Assembly: GCA_031423015.1 (NCBI GenBank) | Contig: JANPER010000183.1 | Location: 58,833 to 122,832 of the forward strand | DNA: 64,000 bases | Direction of reading: 5' to 3' | Source of the DNA: DATGPD01 sp031423015 | GTDB lineage: Bacteria > Planctomycetota > UBA1135 > UBA2386 | Shown here: positions 55,469 through 63,825 of the stretch, in pieces | Numbering within the stretch: the stretch's first letter is position 1 | Layout of the letters: each line of letters starts with the position of its first letter | Program-made: the position numbers and the translations under genes | The notes under the pieces: model-generated | What the model saw: the letters and a program-made list of their open reading frames with translations, nothing else | Told to the model about the DNA's origin: nothing | Databases searched by the model: none

Positions 55469-57088
55469 GTGAGCGAGACCTCGATGCCGGAGCCCGGCTC
55501 AGCGCCGGCGCCTGAGCCGAACGTGAGCCTTCCTTCCCCAAACGCCACCGACCGCCCAAACTTCGCCGACCGCGGGGCCGACGCGCCGCCGTCCGATGGC
55601 GGATCCCACACCGACCGCGGCCCAGGCGATGGGCCGCCGCAGGCGGGTGACGTCCAATCGGACGGCGTCCAAACGGGCGATGGCCCGCCTGGCGAGCGCC
55701 GCCGTCGTCGCCGCCGAGGTCGCGGCAGGAAAGGTGATGGCGTCGAAGGCCAAGGCGCGCCGGGCGACGCTTTGGCTTCGGCCGCGCCGCAGCAACAAGA
55801 TCGCCATCAGCAACAAGATCGCCATCAGGAGCACGATCGGGGCCGCAGTCGTGGTCGCGACGGCGGCCGCGGCGGGCGCGATCGCGATCGCGAGGCCGGT
55901 CGTGGTCAGCCGCGCGGCCCGGGCTCGAGGTCGCACTCGGCGCTGTTCGCGATTCGCGAGTTGGCGGCGATGGCCGAGAGTCTGCTGCGCGCCGAGGGCG
56001 TCCACTTCTTGAGCTGGCCGCGCTCCGTTGAGCTGACGCTGCGCGTGCCGCTCGACTACCGTCGCGATGGCGATGCCGCGGCCAGTGAGGCGATGGCGCA
56101 GGTCTTGAAGCGCGTGCGTGAAGTGCGCGAGCACGACCGCGCCTTGGTGCCGGGCTCGGTGTACTGCTACTTCAGCGAGTCCGCGACGGCAGACACGTCG
56201 CGGCCGCAGGGACCCCGCGAGGTGTTCGACGGCTACTCCACCACGGGGCGGCCCAACTTCACCGATTTCGTCACCATGGCCATCGAGCGCAAGGATCCCG
56301 CGCTCGACGACCTGCTGGCGGGCAAGGACGTGATCCTCACGCATGTCACCCAGGGACGCGTGCTGCGCACGGCGCAACTGGCCGAGTTTGGCAAGGCGTC
56401 GCCGGTGTATCACATCCTCGGCCAGGTGAACGCCGGGCTGTTCCCCGTGTTGAACGCCGACCACAAGGCGGCGTTTTCGTTCCAGATCCTGCGCGGCAGC
56501 ACGCTGGACGGCAAGCCGCGGTTGCGGCTGCACGTGGTGGGCGCGGTGGACGTGCTCGACATCGCCGATCCGACGATCCCGCACATGCTGCACCGGTTTC
56601 AGCGTCGGCTCGACGAGGCTGCCCTGCAGTTGGCGGGCAAGACGGCGAATGGCGACCGCACTGACGAAGAGGACTTCGTGACGCCGTTGCTGCAGGAGCT
56701 GGCGCGCCAGCTCAGCGGGCACGCGCGGCGCCTCAATCGACGCACGCAGCACGCCGTGCAGCGGGTTGAGGAAGGACAGCGGCCGACGCCGAAGGCCTAC
56801 GAAGATGCCGCCGCAGTGAAGGACGGCGACCTGCTGTTCGACGACTCGCAGGGCACGCTCGTGGTGGTGGGGCCCAAGCACCGGGCGCATGTCTTCACCC
56901 CGGATGCCAAGCACGTGACCTCGGTGGTGATGAACACCGTGAACGTGCAGAAGCGCTTGCAGCAGGGGCGTTGGCGGCAGGCTGATCCTGAGGAGCGCGG
57001 TGAGTTCCGGCTGCAACTGAAGGAACGGTTCAGGCGCGGCGAAGGCGCCTCCGAGGCCCCCGAAGGTGCGTCGCCGCCGAGCGTCTGA
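55469..57088 (+). CDS. Basic RG/QD-rich protein with unknown C-terminal domain
   Basis: 539 residues from the GTG at 55469 (an ATG at 55484 is possible). Residues 1-60 are Pro/Ser/Asp-rich. Residues 70-160 are extremely basic and repetitive: RRRRRRRGRGRK, then QQQDRH units and RGRDGGRGGRDRDRE, like RNA-binding RGG tracts. From about residue 165 there is a folded domain (LFAIRELAAMAESLLRAEGVHFLSWPRSVELTLRVPLDY) through about 510, alpha/beta, with no enzyme motif that I know (VLKRVREVREHDRALVPGSVYCYF; FSFQILRGS; LVVVGPKHRAHVF). Divergent from cbs (gap 152). The tract suggests RNA or DNA contact; the role is unknown. Confidence 0.75.
   Translation: MSETSMPEPGSAPAPEPNVSLPSPNATDRPNFADRGADAPPSDGGSHTDRGPGDGPPQAGDVQSDGVQTGDGPPGERRRRRRRGRGRKGDGVEGQGAPGDALASAAPQQQDRHQQQDRHQEHDRGRSRGRDGGRGGRDRDREAGRGQPRGPGSRSHSALFAIRELAAMAESLLRAEGVHFLSWPRSVELTLRVPLDYRRDGDAAASEAMAQVLKRVREVREHDRALVPGSVYCYFSESATADTSRPQGPREVFDGYSTTGRPNFTDFVTMAIERKDPALDDLLAGKDVILTHVTQGRVLRTAQLAEFGKASPVYHILGQVNAGLFPVLNADHKAAFSFQILRGSTLDGKPRLRLHVVGAVDVLDIADPTIPHMLHRFQRRLDEAALQLAGKTANGDRTDEEDFVTPLLQELARQLSGHARRLNRRTQHAVQRVEEGQRPTPKAYEDAAAVKDGDLLFDDSQGTLVVVGPKHRAHVFTPDAKHVTSVVMNTVNVQKRLQQGRWRQADPEERGEFRLQLKERFRRGEGASEAPEGASPPSV
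55790..55825. repeat. 18-bp tandem repeat inside the RG-rich gene
   Basis: Two exact copies of an 18-base unit (55790-55807 and 55808-55825) encode two identical six-residue units around QQQDRH; a third, diverged unit follows (QEHDRG). In-frame expansion or contraction would keep the reading frame. Confidence 0.9.
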
Positions 57089-57215
57089 CCGCTCGCTCGC
57101 CCTCGCGTTACGGCATCGCTTTCGCCTCAGGGTGTCGCTTTCGACATCCTTCCCCAAAGCGCGCACCCTGGCCTTTGCGCTTCCCAACGGCGCGCACGCG
57201 GCTAGCCTACGCGTC

Positions 57216-57233
57216 GCGTTCCGGGCGGAACGC
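57216..57233 (+). promoter_or_regulatory. Hairpin in the mreB leader
   Basis: GCGTTCC-GGGC-GGAACGC is a perfect 7-bp inverted repeat, 31 bases before the leader reading frame. It could be a terminator-like attenuator, a 5'-UTR structure or a dimeric protein site. It shares the CGTTCC/GGAACG halves with the element at 37541-37559. Confidence 0.35.
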
Positions 57234-57264
57234 AATGGCTTGCGATGAACCCGGAGGGGTGCAC

Positions 57265-57342
57265 ATGAACTGGTTAAGTCGGCGTCTTGTTTGGCCGGCG
57301 CGGCAACCGCAGCGACTGTCGCTGTCGGTGCAGGTGCGCTGA
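57265..57342 (+). CDS. 25-residue leader peptide overlapping the mreB start
   Basis: ATG at 57265 lies 4 bases after a strong ribosome site (GGAGGGG), far better than the one before mreB. The 25-codon frame (MNWLSRRLVWP..., basic, Arg and Leu rich) ends in TGA at 57340-57342, whose A is the first base of the mreB ATG (TGATG). Such an overlap normally couples translation. Either this is a genuine leader peptide, or it shows that ribosomes enter here and reinitiate at mreB. No known family. Confidence 0.45.
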   Translation: MNWLSRRLVWPARQPQRLSLSVQVR

Positions 57343-58400
57343 TGGTGCGCTTCCTTGATTGGATCGCGCGGCCTTTCACGGTCGACATGGGCATCGACCT
57401 CGGCACGGCCAACACGTTGGTCTGCCTGAAGGATCGCGGCATCGTGCTCAACGAGCCCTCCATCGTGGCGGTGCGCAAGGGCACCAACGAAGTGTTGCTC
57501 GACGGCATGGCCGTAGGCAATGCGGCGATCGAGTACCTCGGGCGCACGCCGCCGCACTTCTCGGCGATCCGGCCGATGAAGAGCGGCGTCATCGCCGACT
57601 TCGAGATCACCGAGCGCATGCTGCGCTACTTCATCCGCAAGGTTCAAGGTGGTCGGCGCTTCGTGAAGCCGCAGGTGGTCATCGCCGTGCCGTGGGGCAT
57701 CACGATGGTGGAGAAGCGCGCGGTGATCGGTTCGGCCGAGCGCGCCGGCGCGCGCCGTGTGTTCCTCGTCGATGAGCCGACCGCCGCAGGCATCGGCGCG
57801 CGTCTGCCGGTGCACAAGCCGCAGGGCTGCATGGTGGTCGATGTCGGTGGCGGCACGTCGGAAGTCGCCGTGTTGTCGCTGGCCAACGTCGTCGAGGCCG
57901 AGTGCTTGCGGGTGGCGGGCGACGACTTCAACGACGCGATCGCGCAGTACATCCGTAACAAGTACAACCTGTTGCTCGGCGACATCACGTCGGAGAAGCT
58001 GAAGATCGCCGCCGGCTCGTGTTTGCCGCTCGAGCCGGAGCTGGAGGTCGAGGTGTGCGGGCGCGACTCGCTCACGGGCCTGCCGCGCCGCTGCGTGGTT
58101 ACGTCAGAAGACGTGCGCGCGGCGCTGCAAGAGCCGGTGCGCCGGATCATCGGCGCGATCAAATCGGTGCTCGAACGCACGCCGCCGGAGTTGTCGTCCG
58201 ACTTGGTGCACAACGGCGTCACGCTGTGCGGCGGTGGCGCGTTGTTGCGCGGGTTGGCGGAGATGATCGAGCGCGAGACCGAGCTGCCCACGCGTCTGGC
58301 CGAGAGCCCGCTCGAAGCCGTGGCGCGCGGCACCGGGATCTTCTTGGAGAACCTCGAGCTGTACTCCGCCTTCCTCGAGGGCGGGGACGATCTGGCGTGA
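57342..58400 (+). CDS. mreB: Rod shape-determining actin MreB
   Basis: 352 residues from the ATG at 57342. Actin-type nucleotide motifs: GIDLGTANT (17-25), VVIAVPWGIT, the DEPTAAGIGA loop and DVGGGTSEVAVLSL. The N-terminal FLDWIARPF could be the amphipathic membrane anchor. MreB filaments under the membrane direct lateral wall synthesis with MreC, MreD, PBP2 and RodA, all encoded just downstream. The stop overlaps the mreC GTG by 3 bases. A leader frame with a better ribosome site precedes it. Confidence 0.95.
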   Translation: MVRFLDWIARPFTVDMGIDLGTANTLVCLKDRGIVLNEPSIVAVRKGTNEVLLDGMAVGNAAIEYLGRTPPHFSAIRPMKSGVIADFEITERMLRYFIRKVQGGRRFVKPQVVIAVPWGITMVEKRAVIGSAERAGARRVFLVDEPTAAGIGARLPVHKPQGCMVVDVGGGTSEVAVLSLANVVEAECLRVAGDDFNDAIAQYIRNKYNLLLGDITSEKLKIAAGSCLPLEPELEVEVCGRDSLTGLPRRCVVTSEDVRAALQEPVRRIIGAIKSVLERTPPELSSDLVHNGVTLCGGGALLRGLAEMIERETELPTRLAESPLEAVARGTGIFLENLELYSAFLEGGDDLA

Positions 58401-59737
58401 ACCGCGCCGACGGGCTGCCACGCCTGCCGCTCGGCTTGTGCGGCATGTTGGTGTTGGCCGCGGCTTGCGTGTTGTTCCCACGGGTCGTCGACCCCATCGC
58501 GCAGCCGGCGCGCTGGCTGATGTGTCTGCCGCTGCGGGCGTTGCCCATGCGCTACGCCGAGGCGGCGCAACCGAGCGAGCGAGCAGCCACGCGTGCGGCG
58601 GCAACTGCGACGGCGATGGCGCGGCTGGCCGACGACGCCGTGCGGGGCGGCGCGGCGGTGGGCCCGAACTCAGTGCCGCTGATCTGTCGCGTGCTCGATC
58701 GGCGAGTCCCAGGGGCTGCGTCGTTGCCGACCCTGCTGGTGCTCGATCGCCCGTGGTCAGAAGTCGGTGACTGCACTGGTCTGGTGACGCGCGCCGGTTG
58801 CGTCGTCGGTTTTCTTGGCCAGCCGAGCGACGCGGACACTACGGCGGCGCGCGGGCACGCCATCGTGCGTTGCCTGCATCACGCACCGCGCGGTGCGGTC
58901 CCGCGTCGGCTGATCGCGAGCGCCGTGGTGGATGGCACCAAGATGCGCTTCGTGGTCGAACCCGGCAGCCGCATCGATGCTTGGCCGCTGCGCGTGGGGC
59001 TGCTCGAGGATCCGTATCGCGCGGCGCGAACCCGCAGTCTGGGGCAACGCGTGCTCACGCACGGCGGCTCGGTGGAAGGCGTCGTGGTGCCCGCCGATCT
59101 CGAGCTTGGCACGCTGCGCGCGTGGGGCTACGTCGAAGGCGGCGCCGAGACTCTGCCGGTCGGCTTCTTCGTCGAGCCAGCCATCGATCCACGCGCCATC
59201 GCCACCGTGGTGCTCTGGCGTCCCGCCGTGGACCCTCAGGAATCGGCGCCGCAAGCTGGCCTCGTCGCGTCGCGTCGTTCCGTGCGCGGCTCGCTGTTGC
59301 CTGCGGGGCGGCGGCTGTACTTGGTCACTGGCAGCATGCAGGTGCCGGTCGGTTCGGCGGTGCTGGCGCGCGACGATCAGTTCTTCGGCACGGTCGACGA
59401 GTCTGGTCCCGGCGACGCAATCGCGACGGCGTTCGGCGTCGTTGGCCGTGCCTGGTCGTTGCTCCTGGTGCCGCACGACATCGTGCGGGCGCCGATCGAG
59501 TGCGCGGCCAAGGTCGTCGATGCCGACGACACGCACGTGGTGTTGCAGCTCAGCGCCGCGGTTGAGGCATGCGCGGGCGAAGTGCTGACCGGCGGTCAAG
59601 GCCTGCACTGCCCGGCCGGTCTGTGGATCGGCAGCATCGAAGCGATCGAAGACGCCGGGCGTCGCCTGCGCGTGCATCGTCTTGCACCCGACCTGAGTTT
59701 GCTTGCCGTGTTGGCGTTGCCGGAGTCCGCGCCGTGA
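58397..59737 (+). CDS. mreC: MreC-like rod-shape protein (diverged)
   Basis: 446 residues from the GTG at 58397 that overlaps the mreB stop. One N-terminal membrane helix (PLGLCGMLVLAAACVLF), a helical region near 45-75 and then beta-rich segments that may form the two barrels of MreC (GSLLPAGRRLYLVTGSMQVPVGSAVLARDDQFFGTVDE). It is longer than typical MreC (about 280-370) and diverged, so the call rests partly on its position between mreB and mreD. MreC links MreB filaments to PBP2 in the periplasm. Confidence 0.75.
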   Translation: MNRADGLPRLPLGLCGMLVLAAACVLFPRVVDPIAQPARWLMCLPLRALPMRYAEAAQPSERAATRAAATATAMARLADDAVRGGAAVGPNSVPLICRVLDRRVPGAASLPTLLVLDRPWSEVGDCTGLVTRAGCVVGFLGQPSDADTTAARGHAIVRCLHHAPRGAVPRRLIASAVVDGTKMRFVVEPGSRIDAWPLRVGLLEDPYRAARTRSLGQRVLTHGGSVEGVVVPADLELGTLRAWGYVEGGAETLPVGFFVEPAIDPRAIATVVLWRPAVDPQESAPQAGLVASRRSVRGSLLPAGRRLYLVTGSMQVPVGSAVLARDDQFFGTVDESGPGDAIATAFGVVGRAWSLLLVPHDIVRAPIECAAKVVDADDTHVVLQLSAAVEACAGEVLTGGQGLHCPAGLWIGSIEAIEDAGRRLRVHRLAPDLSLLAVLALPESAP

Positions 59738-60228
59738 GACAGCTGCTCCCGGCCGTCTTGTGGTTCTTCGTCGTGGCGTGGTGGTTCCTTGCCGACGCCT
59801 GGCTCTTGCAAGTGGCAGGACCCTGGCGCGTCGACCTCGCCGTGGCGCTTTGTGTGTTTGCCGTGTTTGGCGCCCGTGCGAGCGCGCTGCCCTGGCTGCT
59901 GGTGTGCGCCGGCATCGGCCGCGCTCTGGTCTACGGCGGCGGCCCTTGCGTCCATTTGCTATTGCTTGGCGTGCCGATCGCTGCGCTCTTCCCGCTGCGC
60001 CGCCTGGCGATGCCGGCCTGGATCCTGCACGCATCGGTCGCCTGCATCCTCGCGCTCGCGTTGCCCGCCGGCTCGGCGCTGGCGCAACGGATCGCCGAGG
60101 GCGCGCCGCCGTTGCTCGGTCGTCCCGCGCTGGGCGAACTGCTGTGGACGATGTGCACCGCGCCGCTGGCCGCGGCCTTGCTCGGGCGATTGCCGCCGCT
60201 GTGGTTCTTCCGGGAGGCGGCGGCATGA
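59734..60228 (+). CDS. mreD: MreD-like rod-shape membrane protein
   Basis: 164 residues from the GTG at 59734, overlapping the mreC stop. Five or so hydrophobic segments (AVLWFFVVAWWFLADAWLL, VDLAVALCVFAVFGA, LLLLGVPIAALFPLR, WILHASVACILALAL, AAALLGRLPPLWFF), which fits MreD. Sequence conservation is low in the family, so position in mreBCD-mrdA-rodA carries much of the call. Its stop overlaps the PBP2 start. Confidence 0.75.
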   Translation: MRQLLPAVLWFFVVAWWFLADAWLLQVAGPWRVDLAVALCVFAVFGARASALPWLLVCAGIGRALVYGGGPCVHLLLLGVPIAALFPLRRLAMPAWILHASVACILALALPAGSALAQRIAEGAPPLLGRPALGELLWTMCTAPLAAALLGRLPPLWFFREAAA

Positions 60229-62462
60229 GTGGTTCTGCGCGCCGCATCGTCGCCGTGGGCGCGCTCTTTTGGGCTGCCGCGCTCACGGTGGTGGGCGCGT
60301 TGGTGCACACCATGCTGATCCAGCATCCGTTCTGGCTCGAACGGAGCTACCGCAATCGGTGGGCGTTCCGCGACGTGCCGACGCGGCGCGGCTCGATCTG
60401 TGATCGTCAGGGGCAAGTGCTCGTGGAAGACCAGCCGCGCTTTGCCCTCGACCTCGACTACGACGCATTTCGGCGTGGCCACCCCGCGGGCGGCGCGATC
60501 GCGGCCGCGGCCATGCTGTGGCCCGGCGCGTTCAGCCATCAGAAGCCGGCAGACGTGGTCGCCGCTGGCTTGCGCCTGCTCGATTTGCCGGTCGCAGAAC
60601 TGCACGCCGACCAAAGCTCACGCGTCCGCGCGCGCGACCTGCGCTTCTACGTCACTACCCTGGCAGCGGCGTTGTCGGGGCGCAACCGGCGCGAGGTCGT
60701 GCGTGCGGTCTTGGCGGCGGTCGAGGCCAAGAGCCAGGCGTCGACCGTTGCGGTGCTGGGCTTGTCGCGCGACGACCTCGGACGGGAACTCGGCAAGCAC
60801 GCGGCCCGCGTGCACGAGTTGGCGGCTGGGTTGCGGGGGGATGGGTTGGTGGTCGATCTCGGCGCCCTGCTCGACGCGCAGTTGGCGCGACATCTGGCAC
60901 AGGAGGGAAGGCCGCTCGCCACACGGTCGCTGACCGTCCGGTTGCTGTTCGAGGTGGCAGCGGCGATCGCGTGCCAGCAGGAGGCTTGGAGCGGCTTTCT
61001 CTTGCGCCCCGCGGTGACGCGGGCGCCAACCCCGATGGTCGCGGTGCTGCCTTCGTTGCCGAGCCTGTTGGGCCAGGTGAGTGGCGCGGGCGCAGGAGAC
61101 GACGACGCCAGGCGCGTGCATGCGTTGGCGGAGGACGTTGTGGCGCAAGCGCAACTGTCGCAGGTGCTGCCAGACGATCTCGAGCTGCCTGACGAAGCGG
61201 TCGACCGCCTGACCCAGCGAGCCCAGAATTTCTTGCGCCAGCGGGTGATGCTCGGTGGGCGCTTTGGTCGCAGCGGGGTCGAGGCCGCGATGGAGCTGGC
61301 GCTCGCGGGCCAGCCCGGCCTGCGCTTCGTCGAGCGCGACGTGCGTGCGCGCGAGCAGCTTCTCTACCACACGCTCGACGTCAATCCCGGCCACGACGTA
61401 CGGGTGACCATCGACGCACGCATGCAAGAGGTGTTGGAGCGTGGGCTCGACGCGTACGTGCGCGGACTCGACGTGGCGATGGCGGTGATCGACGCGGCGA
61501 CTGGTGACATCTTGGCGATGGGCGGTCGCCCGATGCAGATCACGGGACAAGACGGCGAGCTGGTCGAGCGCGCGGTGTCGCCGGCGGTGAGTTGGCGCAA
61601 CGCCGGCCACTTGGGGTCGCTGGTCAAGCCGTTTGTGTTGCTGGAACAGTTGGCCGCCGAACGGAGTGGCGCGCCGCACAAGCCCATGGCCGAGTTCGGG
61701 CGCTGCGAGCACAACTACAAGCAGATCCCCGGCACCGGCCGTTGGCTCGCCTGCGACGAGTACCACGGCGACGACGGGCGCGATCCCGCGCTGGCGATTG
61801 CCAAGTCGTGCAACGTCTTCTTCTTCCAGGCGGCGGAAGGCCTCGGCATCGACGGCTTGCGCCGCGCGTACACGCGCGCCGGCTGGATCGATCTCGTGGG
61901 CGAGGGCGACGCGGTGCCGTTCCAGCGCGCGGTCGTCGGGGTCTCGGGCTTTTCGCGTCCACGCGTCGAGCCGCAAGGGCACGCCCTGCAACATGTCGGC
62001 ATCGGCTACGGCGTGAAGGCCAACGTGCTCTCGGTGGCGCGCGCGTATGCCGCGCTCGCCACTGGCCACTTGCCGACCCTGGGGCTCATCGCTGGCGAGG
62101 CGCGCCCGAGCGTCGATCTGGCGATCCCGCCGGCCGACTTGGCCCTCGTCCAGGACGGCCTGCGTCGCTGCGTCACGGCAGGCACCGCGCGCGCTGTCGA
62201 GGGCCTGGCTGAGCTGGGCGTGTCCGGCAAGACCGGTACCGCCGAGGTGAACGAGCAGGATCAGAACAACGCGTGGTTCGCCGGGTTCGTGCGCGCGCCG
62301 AATGGTCGTCCAACCCTGGCGTTCGCGGTCGTGGCCTACACCGTCGACGAACACGGCAAGGAGTCGGCCGGCGTAGTCGCCGATTTCTTGCGCGGGCTGA
62401 TCGAGCACCAAGATGGAGCCAGTTTGCGCCGACGCTGGCTCGAGGGTGTGGAAGACCGATGA
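60225..62462 (+). CDS. mrdA: Penicillin-binding protein 2 (elongation transpeptidase)
   Basis: 745 residues. N-terminal membrane helix (about 8-30), a dimerisation/pedestal region with RGSICDRQGQVLVED, and a C-terminal transpeptidase: SLVK (Ser465, Lys468), SCN (Ser528) and KTG (Lys669) active-site motifs, all intact. It is longer than E. coli PBP2 (633), with an extended pedestal between about 60 and 350 that looks helical and Arg/Ala-rich. It cross-links wall made by RodA during side-wall growth and should be a beta-lactam target. Confidence 0.95.
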   Translation: MSGSARRIVAVGALFWAAALTVVGALVHTMLIQHPFWLERSYRNRWAFRDVPTRRGSICDRQGQVLVEDQPRFALDLDYDAFRRGHPAGGAIAAAAMLWPGAFSHQKPADVVAAGLRLLDLPVAELHADQSSRVRARDLRFYVTTLAAALSGRNRREVVRAVLAAVEAKSQASTVAVLGLSRDDLGRELGKHAARVHELAAGLRGDGLVVDLGALLDAQLARHLAQEGRPLATRSLTVRLLFEVAAAIACQQEAWSGFLLRPAVTRAPTPMVAVLPSLPSLLGQVSGAGAGDDDARRVHALAEDVVAQAQLSQVLPDDLELPDEAVDRLTQRAQNFLRQRVMLGGRFGRSGVEAAMELALAGQPGLRFVERDVRAREQLLYHTLDVNPGHDVRVTIDARMQEVLERGLDAYVRGLDVAMAVIDAATGDILAMGGRPMQITGQDGELVERAVSPAVSWRNAGHLGSLVKPFVLLEQLAAERSGAPHKPMAEFGRCEHNYKQIPGTGRWLACDEYHGDDGRDPALAIAKSCNVFFFQAAEGLGIDGLRRAYTRAGWIDLVGEGDAVPFQRAVVGVSGFSRPRVEPQGHALQHVGIGYGVKANVLSVARAYAALATGHLPTLGLIAGEARPSVDLAIPPADLALVQDGLRRCVTAGTARAVEGLAELGVSGKTGTAEVNEQDQNNAWFAGFVRAPNGRPTLAFAVVAYTVDEHGKESAGVVADFLRGLIEHQDGASLRRRWLEGVEDR

Positions 62463-63637
62463 CCACCTCGCGGGTGTGGCGCGAGCTGGATTGGGTGGCC
62501 GTGTTGCTCGCGGCCGCGCTCGCGCTCGCGGGCTTGGTGTTCGTGGACTCTGCGACCTCGGATGCCGACGCCGCGCAGTCGCTCGCCGGCAAGCACGCGA
62601 TCGTACTCGCGGGCTGCGTCGCGCTGGGCGCCATGGTCGTATGCACGCACTACGGCCGCGTCATGCGCGTCGCCTGGGTTCTCTATGCGCTGGCGGTGAT
62701 CGGTCTTGTGCTGTTGCCCGTGTTCGGCGTCGTGATCAACGGTGCTCGCCGGTGGTACCGGTTGCCCGGGGGGTTTGCGCTGCAGCCCGCCGAGTTCATG
62801 AAGCTCGGTTTGGTGATTGCGCTCGCGTCCTACCTGCGCTTCCGCCACAAGGCCACGACTTGGGAGGGCCTCGTGGTGCCGCTGTTGCTCACGCTGGTGC
62901 CCGCAGCGTTGATCTTGAAGCAACCCAATCTCAGCAGCTCGATGGTGTTGTGGCCGGTGCTCCTCGCCATGTGTTACGTCGCGGGCACCCCGCTGCGCGC
63001 GGTGTTGGGCCTGTTGCTGATCGGCGCCGTTGTGTTGGCGCTCGGCTACATGGTGATGCACGACTACCAGCGCACGCGCATCGACGTGTGGTGGCAGCAT
63101 TTTTTCTGGCAGCCGGAGATCGAGCCGAGCCACGATCAGGACGCGCGGCAGACGCATCGTCAGATGCGCGACCTTCTGCGCGGCAGCGCCTATCAGCCAT
63201 GGCAGGCGCTGATCGCCATCGGCAGCGGCGGCTGGGCAGGCTTTGGTATCGGGCATGGGCCGCAGAACGTGCACGACTTCCTGCCGTATCGCGAGAGCGA
63301 CTACATCTTCGCGGTGGTCGCCGAGGAGACCGGCTTGCTCGGGTCGCTGCTCATCGTCGGCCTGGAACTGGCGCTGGCGCTGCGCTTGTTGCACATCGCG
63401 GCGCGTTCGCGCGAACGCTTCGGCCGCCTGCTGGCGGTTGGCGTCGCGACCTACCTGGCGTCGCAGAGCCTCCTGCACGTGGCGGTGTGTGCGTGGATGA
63501 TCCCGGCGACCGGCCTGCCGATGCCGCTGCTCAGCAACGGCGGCAGTTCGACGCTGGTGGCCGTTCTGGCCGTGGCCTTGGCCGTCAGCGTGAGCGCTCG
63601 GCGCGAACCCGTCCTTGCGGCCGACGGTTTCGTGTAG
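62459..63637 (+). CDS. rodA: RodA/FtsW-family (SEDS) peptidoglycan glycosyltransferase
   Basis: 392 residues from the ATG at 62459, overlapping the mrdA stop (ATGA). About ten membrane helices. SEDS landmarks: NGARRWYRL and LQPAEFMKLGLVIALASYL, a large extracytoplasmic loop (about 200-260) leading into SGGWAGFGIGHGP, LPYRESDYIFAVVAEETGLLG and PLLSNGGSS. The catalytic Asp of RodA in that loop region appears as the YRESDYIF acidic pair. It polymerises lipid II with PBP2. It ends the elongasome operon. Confidence 0.95.
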   Translation: MTTSRVWRELDWVAVLLAAALALAGLVFVDSATSDADAAQSLAGKHAIVLAGCVALGAMVVCTHYGRVMRVAWVLYALAVIGLVLLPVFGVVINGARRWYRLPGGFALQPAEFMKLGLVIALASYLRFRHKATTWEGLVVPLLLTLVPAALILKQPNLSSSMVLWPVLLAMCYVAGTPLRAVLGLLLIGAVVLALGYMVMHDYQRTRIDVWWQHFFWQPEIEPSHDQDARQTHRQMRDLLRGSAYQPWQALIAIGSGGWAGFGIGHGPQNVHDFLPYRESDYIFAVVAEETGLLGSLLIVGLELALALRLLHIAARSRERFGRLLAVGVATYLASQSLLHVAVCAWMIPATGLPMPLLSNGGSSTLVAVLAVALAVSVSARREPVLAADGFV

Positions 63638-63693
63638 CAGTCGCGCAATGACCCCTGCGGGAAGAAACTCCAGGCGTGCGCTGTCTCAACCGC

Positions 63694-63819
63694 ATGCAGC
63701 CGCGCCGCTCCCACTCACGTTCGCCCGCGCCGCAGGCAGTCCGTCACGCGCGCGTGCCGACGTTATGGCTCTTGCTCCTGGTGCTGCTCTGCGTGCACGG
63801 CCTGCTGCACGGTCTGTAG
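63694..63819 (+). CDS. Possible 41-residue single-span membrane protein
   Basis: An ATG frame of 41 codons with a basic N-terminal half (many Arg and Ser) and one hydrophobic C-terminal segment (VPTLWLLLLVLLCVHGLL). It starts 57 bases after rodA and ends 7 bases before the stop of the convergent gene. No ribosome site and no family match, so it may be chance; the positive-inside hydrophobic layout is the only support. Confidence 0.3.
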   Translation: MQPRRSHSRSPAPQAVRHARVPTLWLLLLVLLCVHGLLHGL

Positions 63820-63825
63820 TGCGCG

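Noticed and set aside
57291..57341. TTG at 57291 as an upstream start for MreB (17 extra residues)
   Set aside because: The added Ala/Gly/Val stretch is not seen in MreB, TTG is weak, and the ATG at 57342 fits both the usual N-terminus and the coupling to the leader frame.
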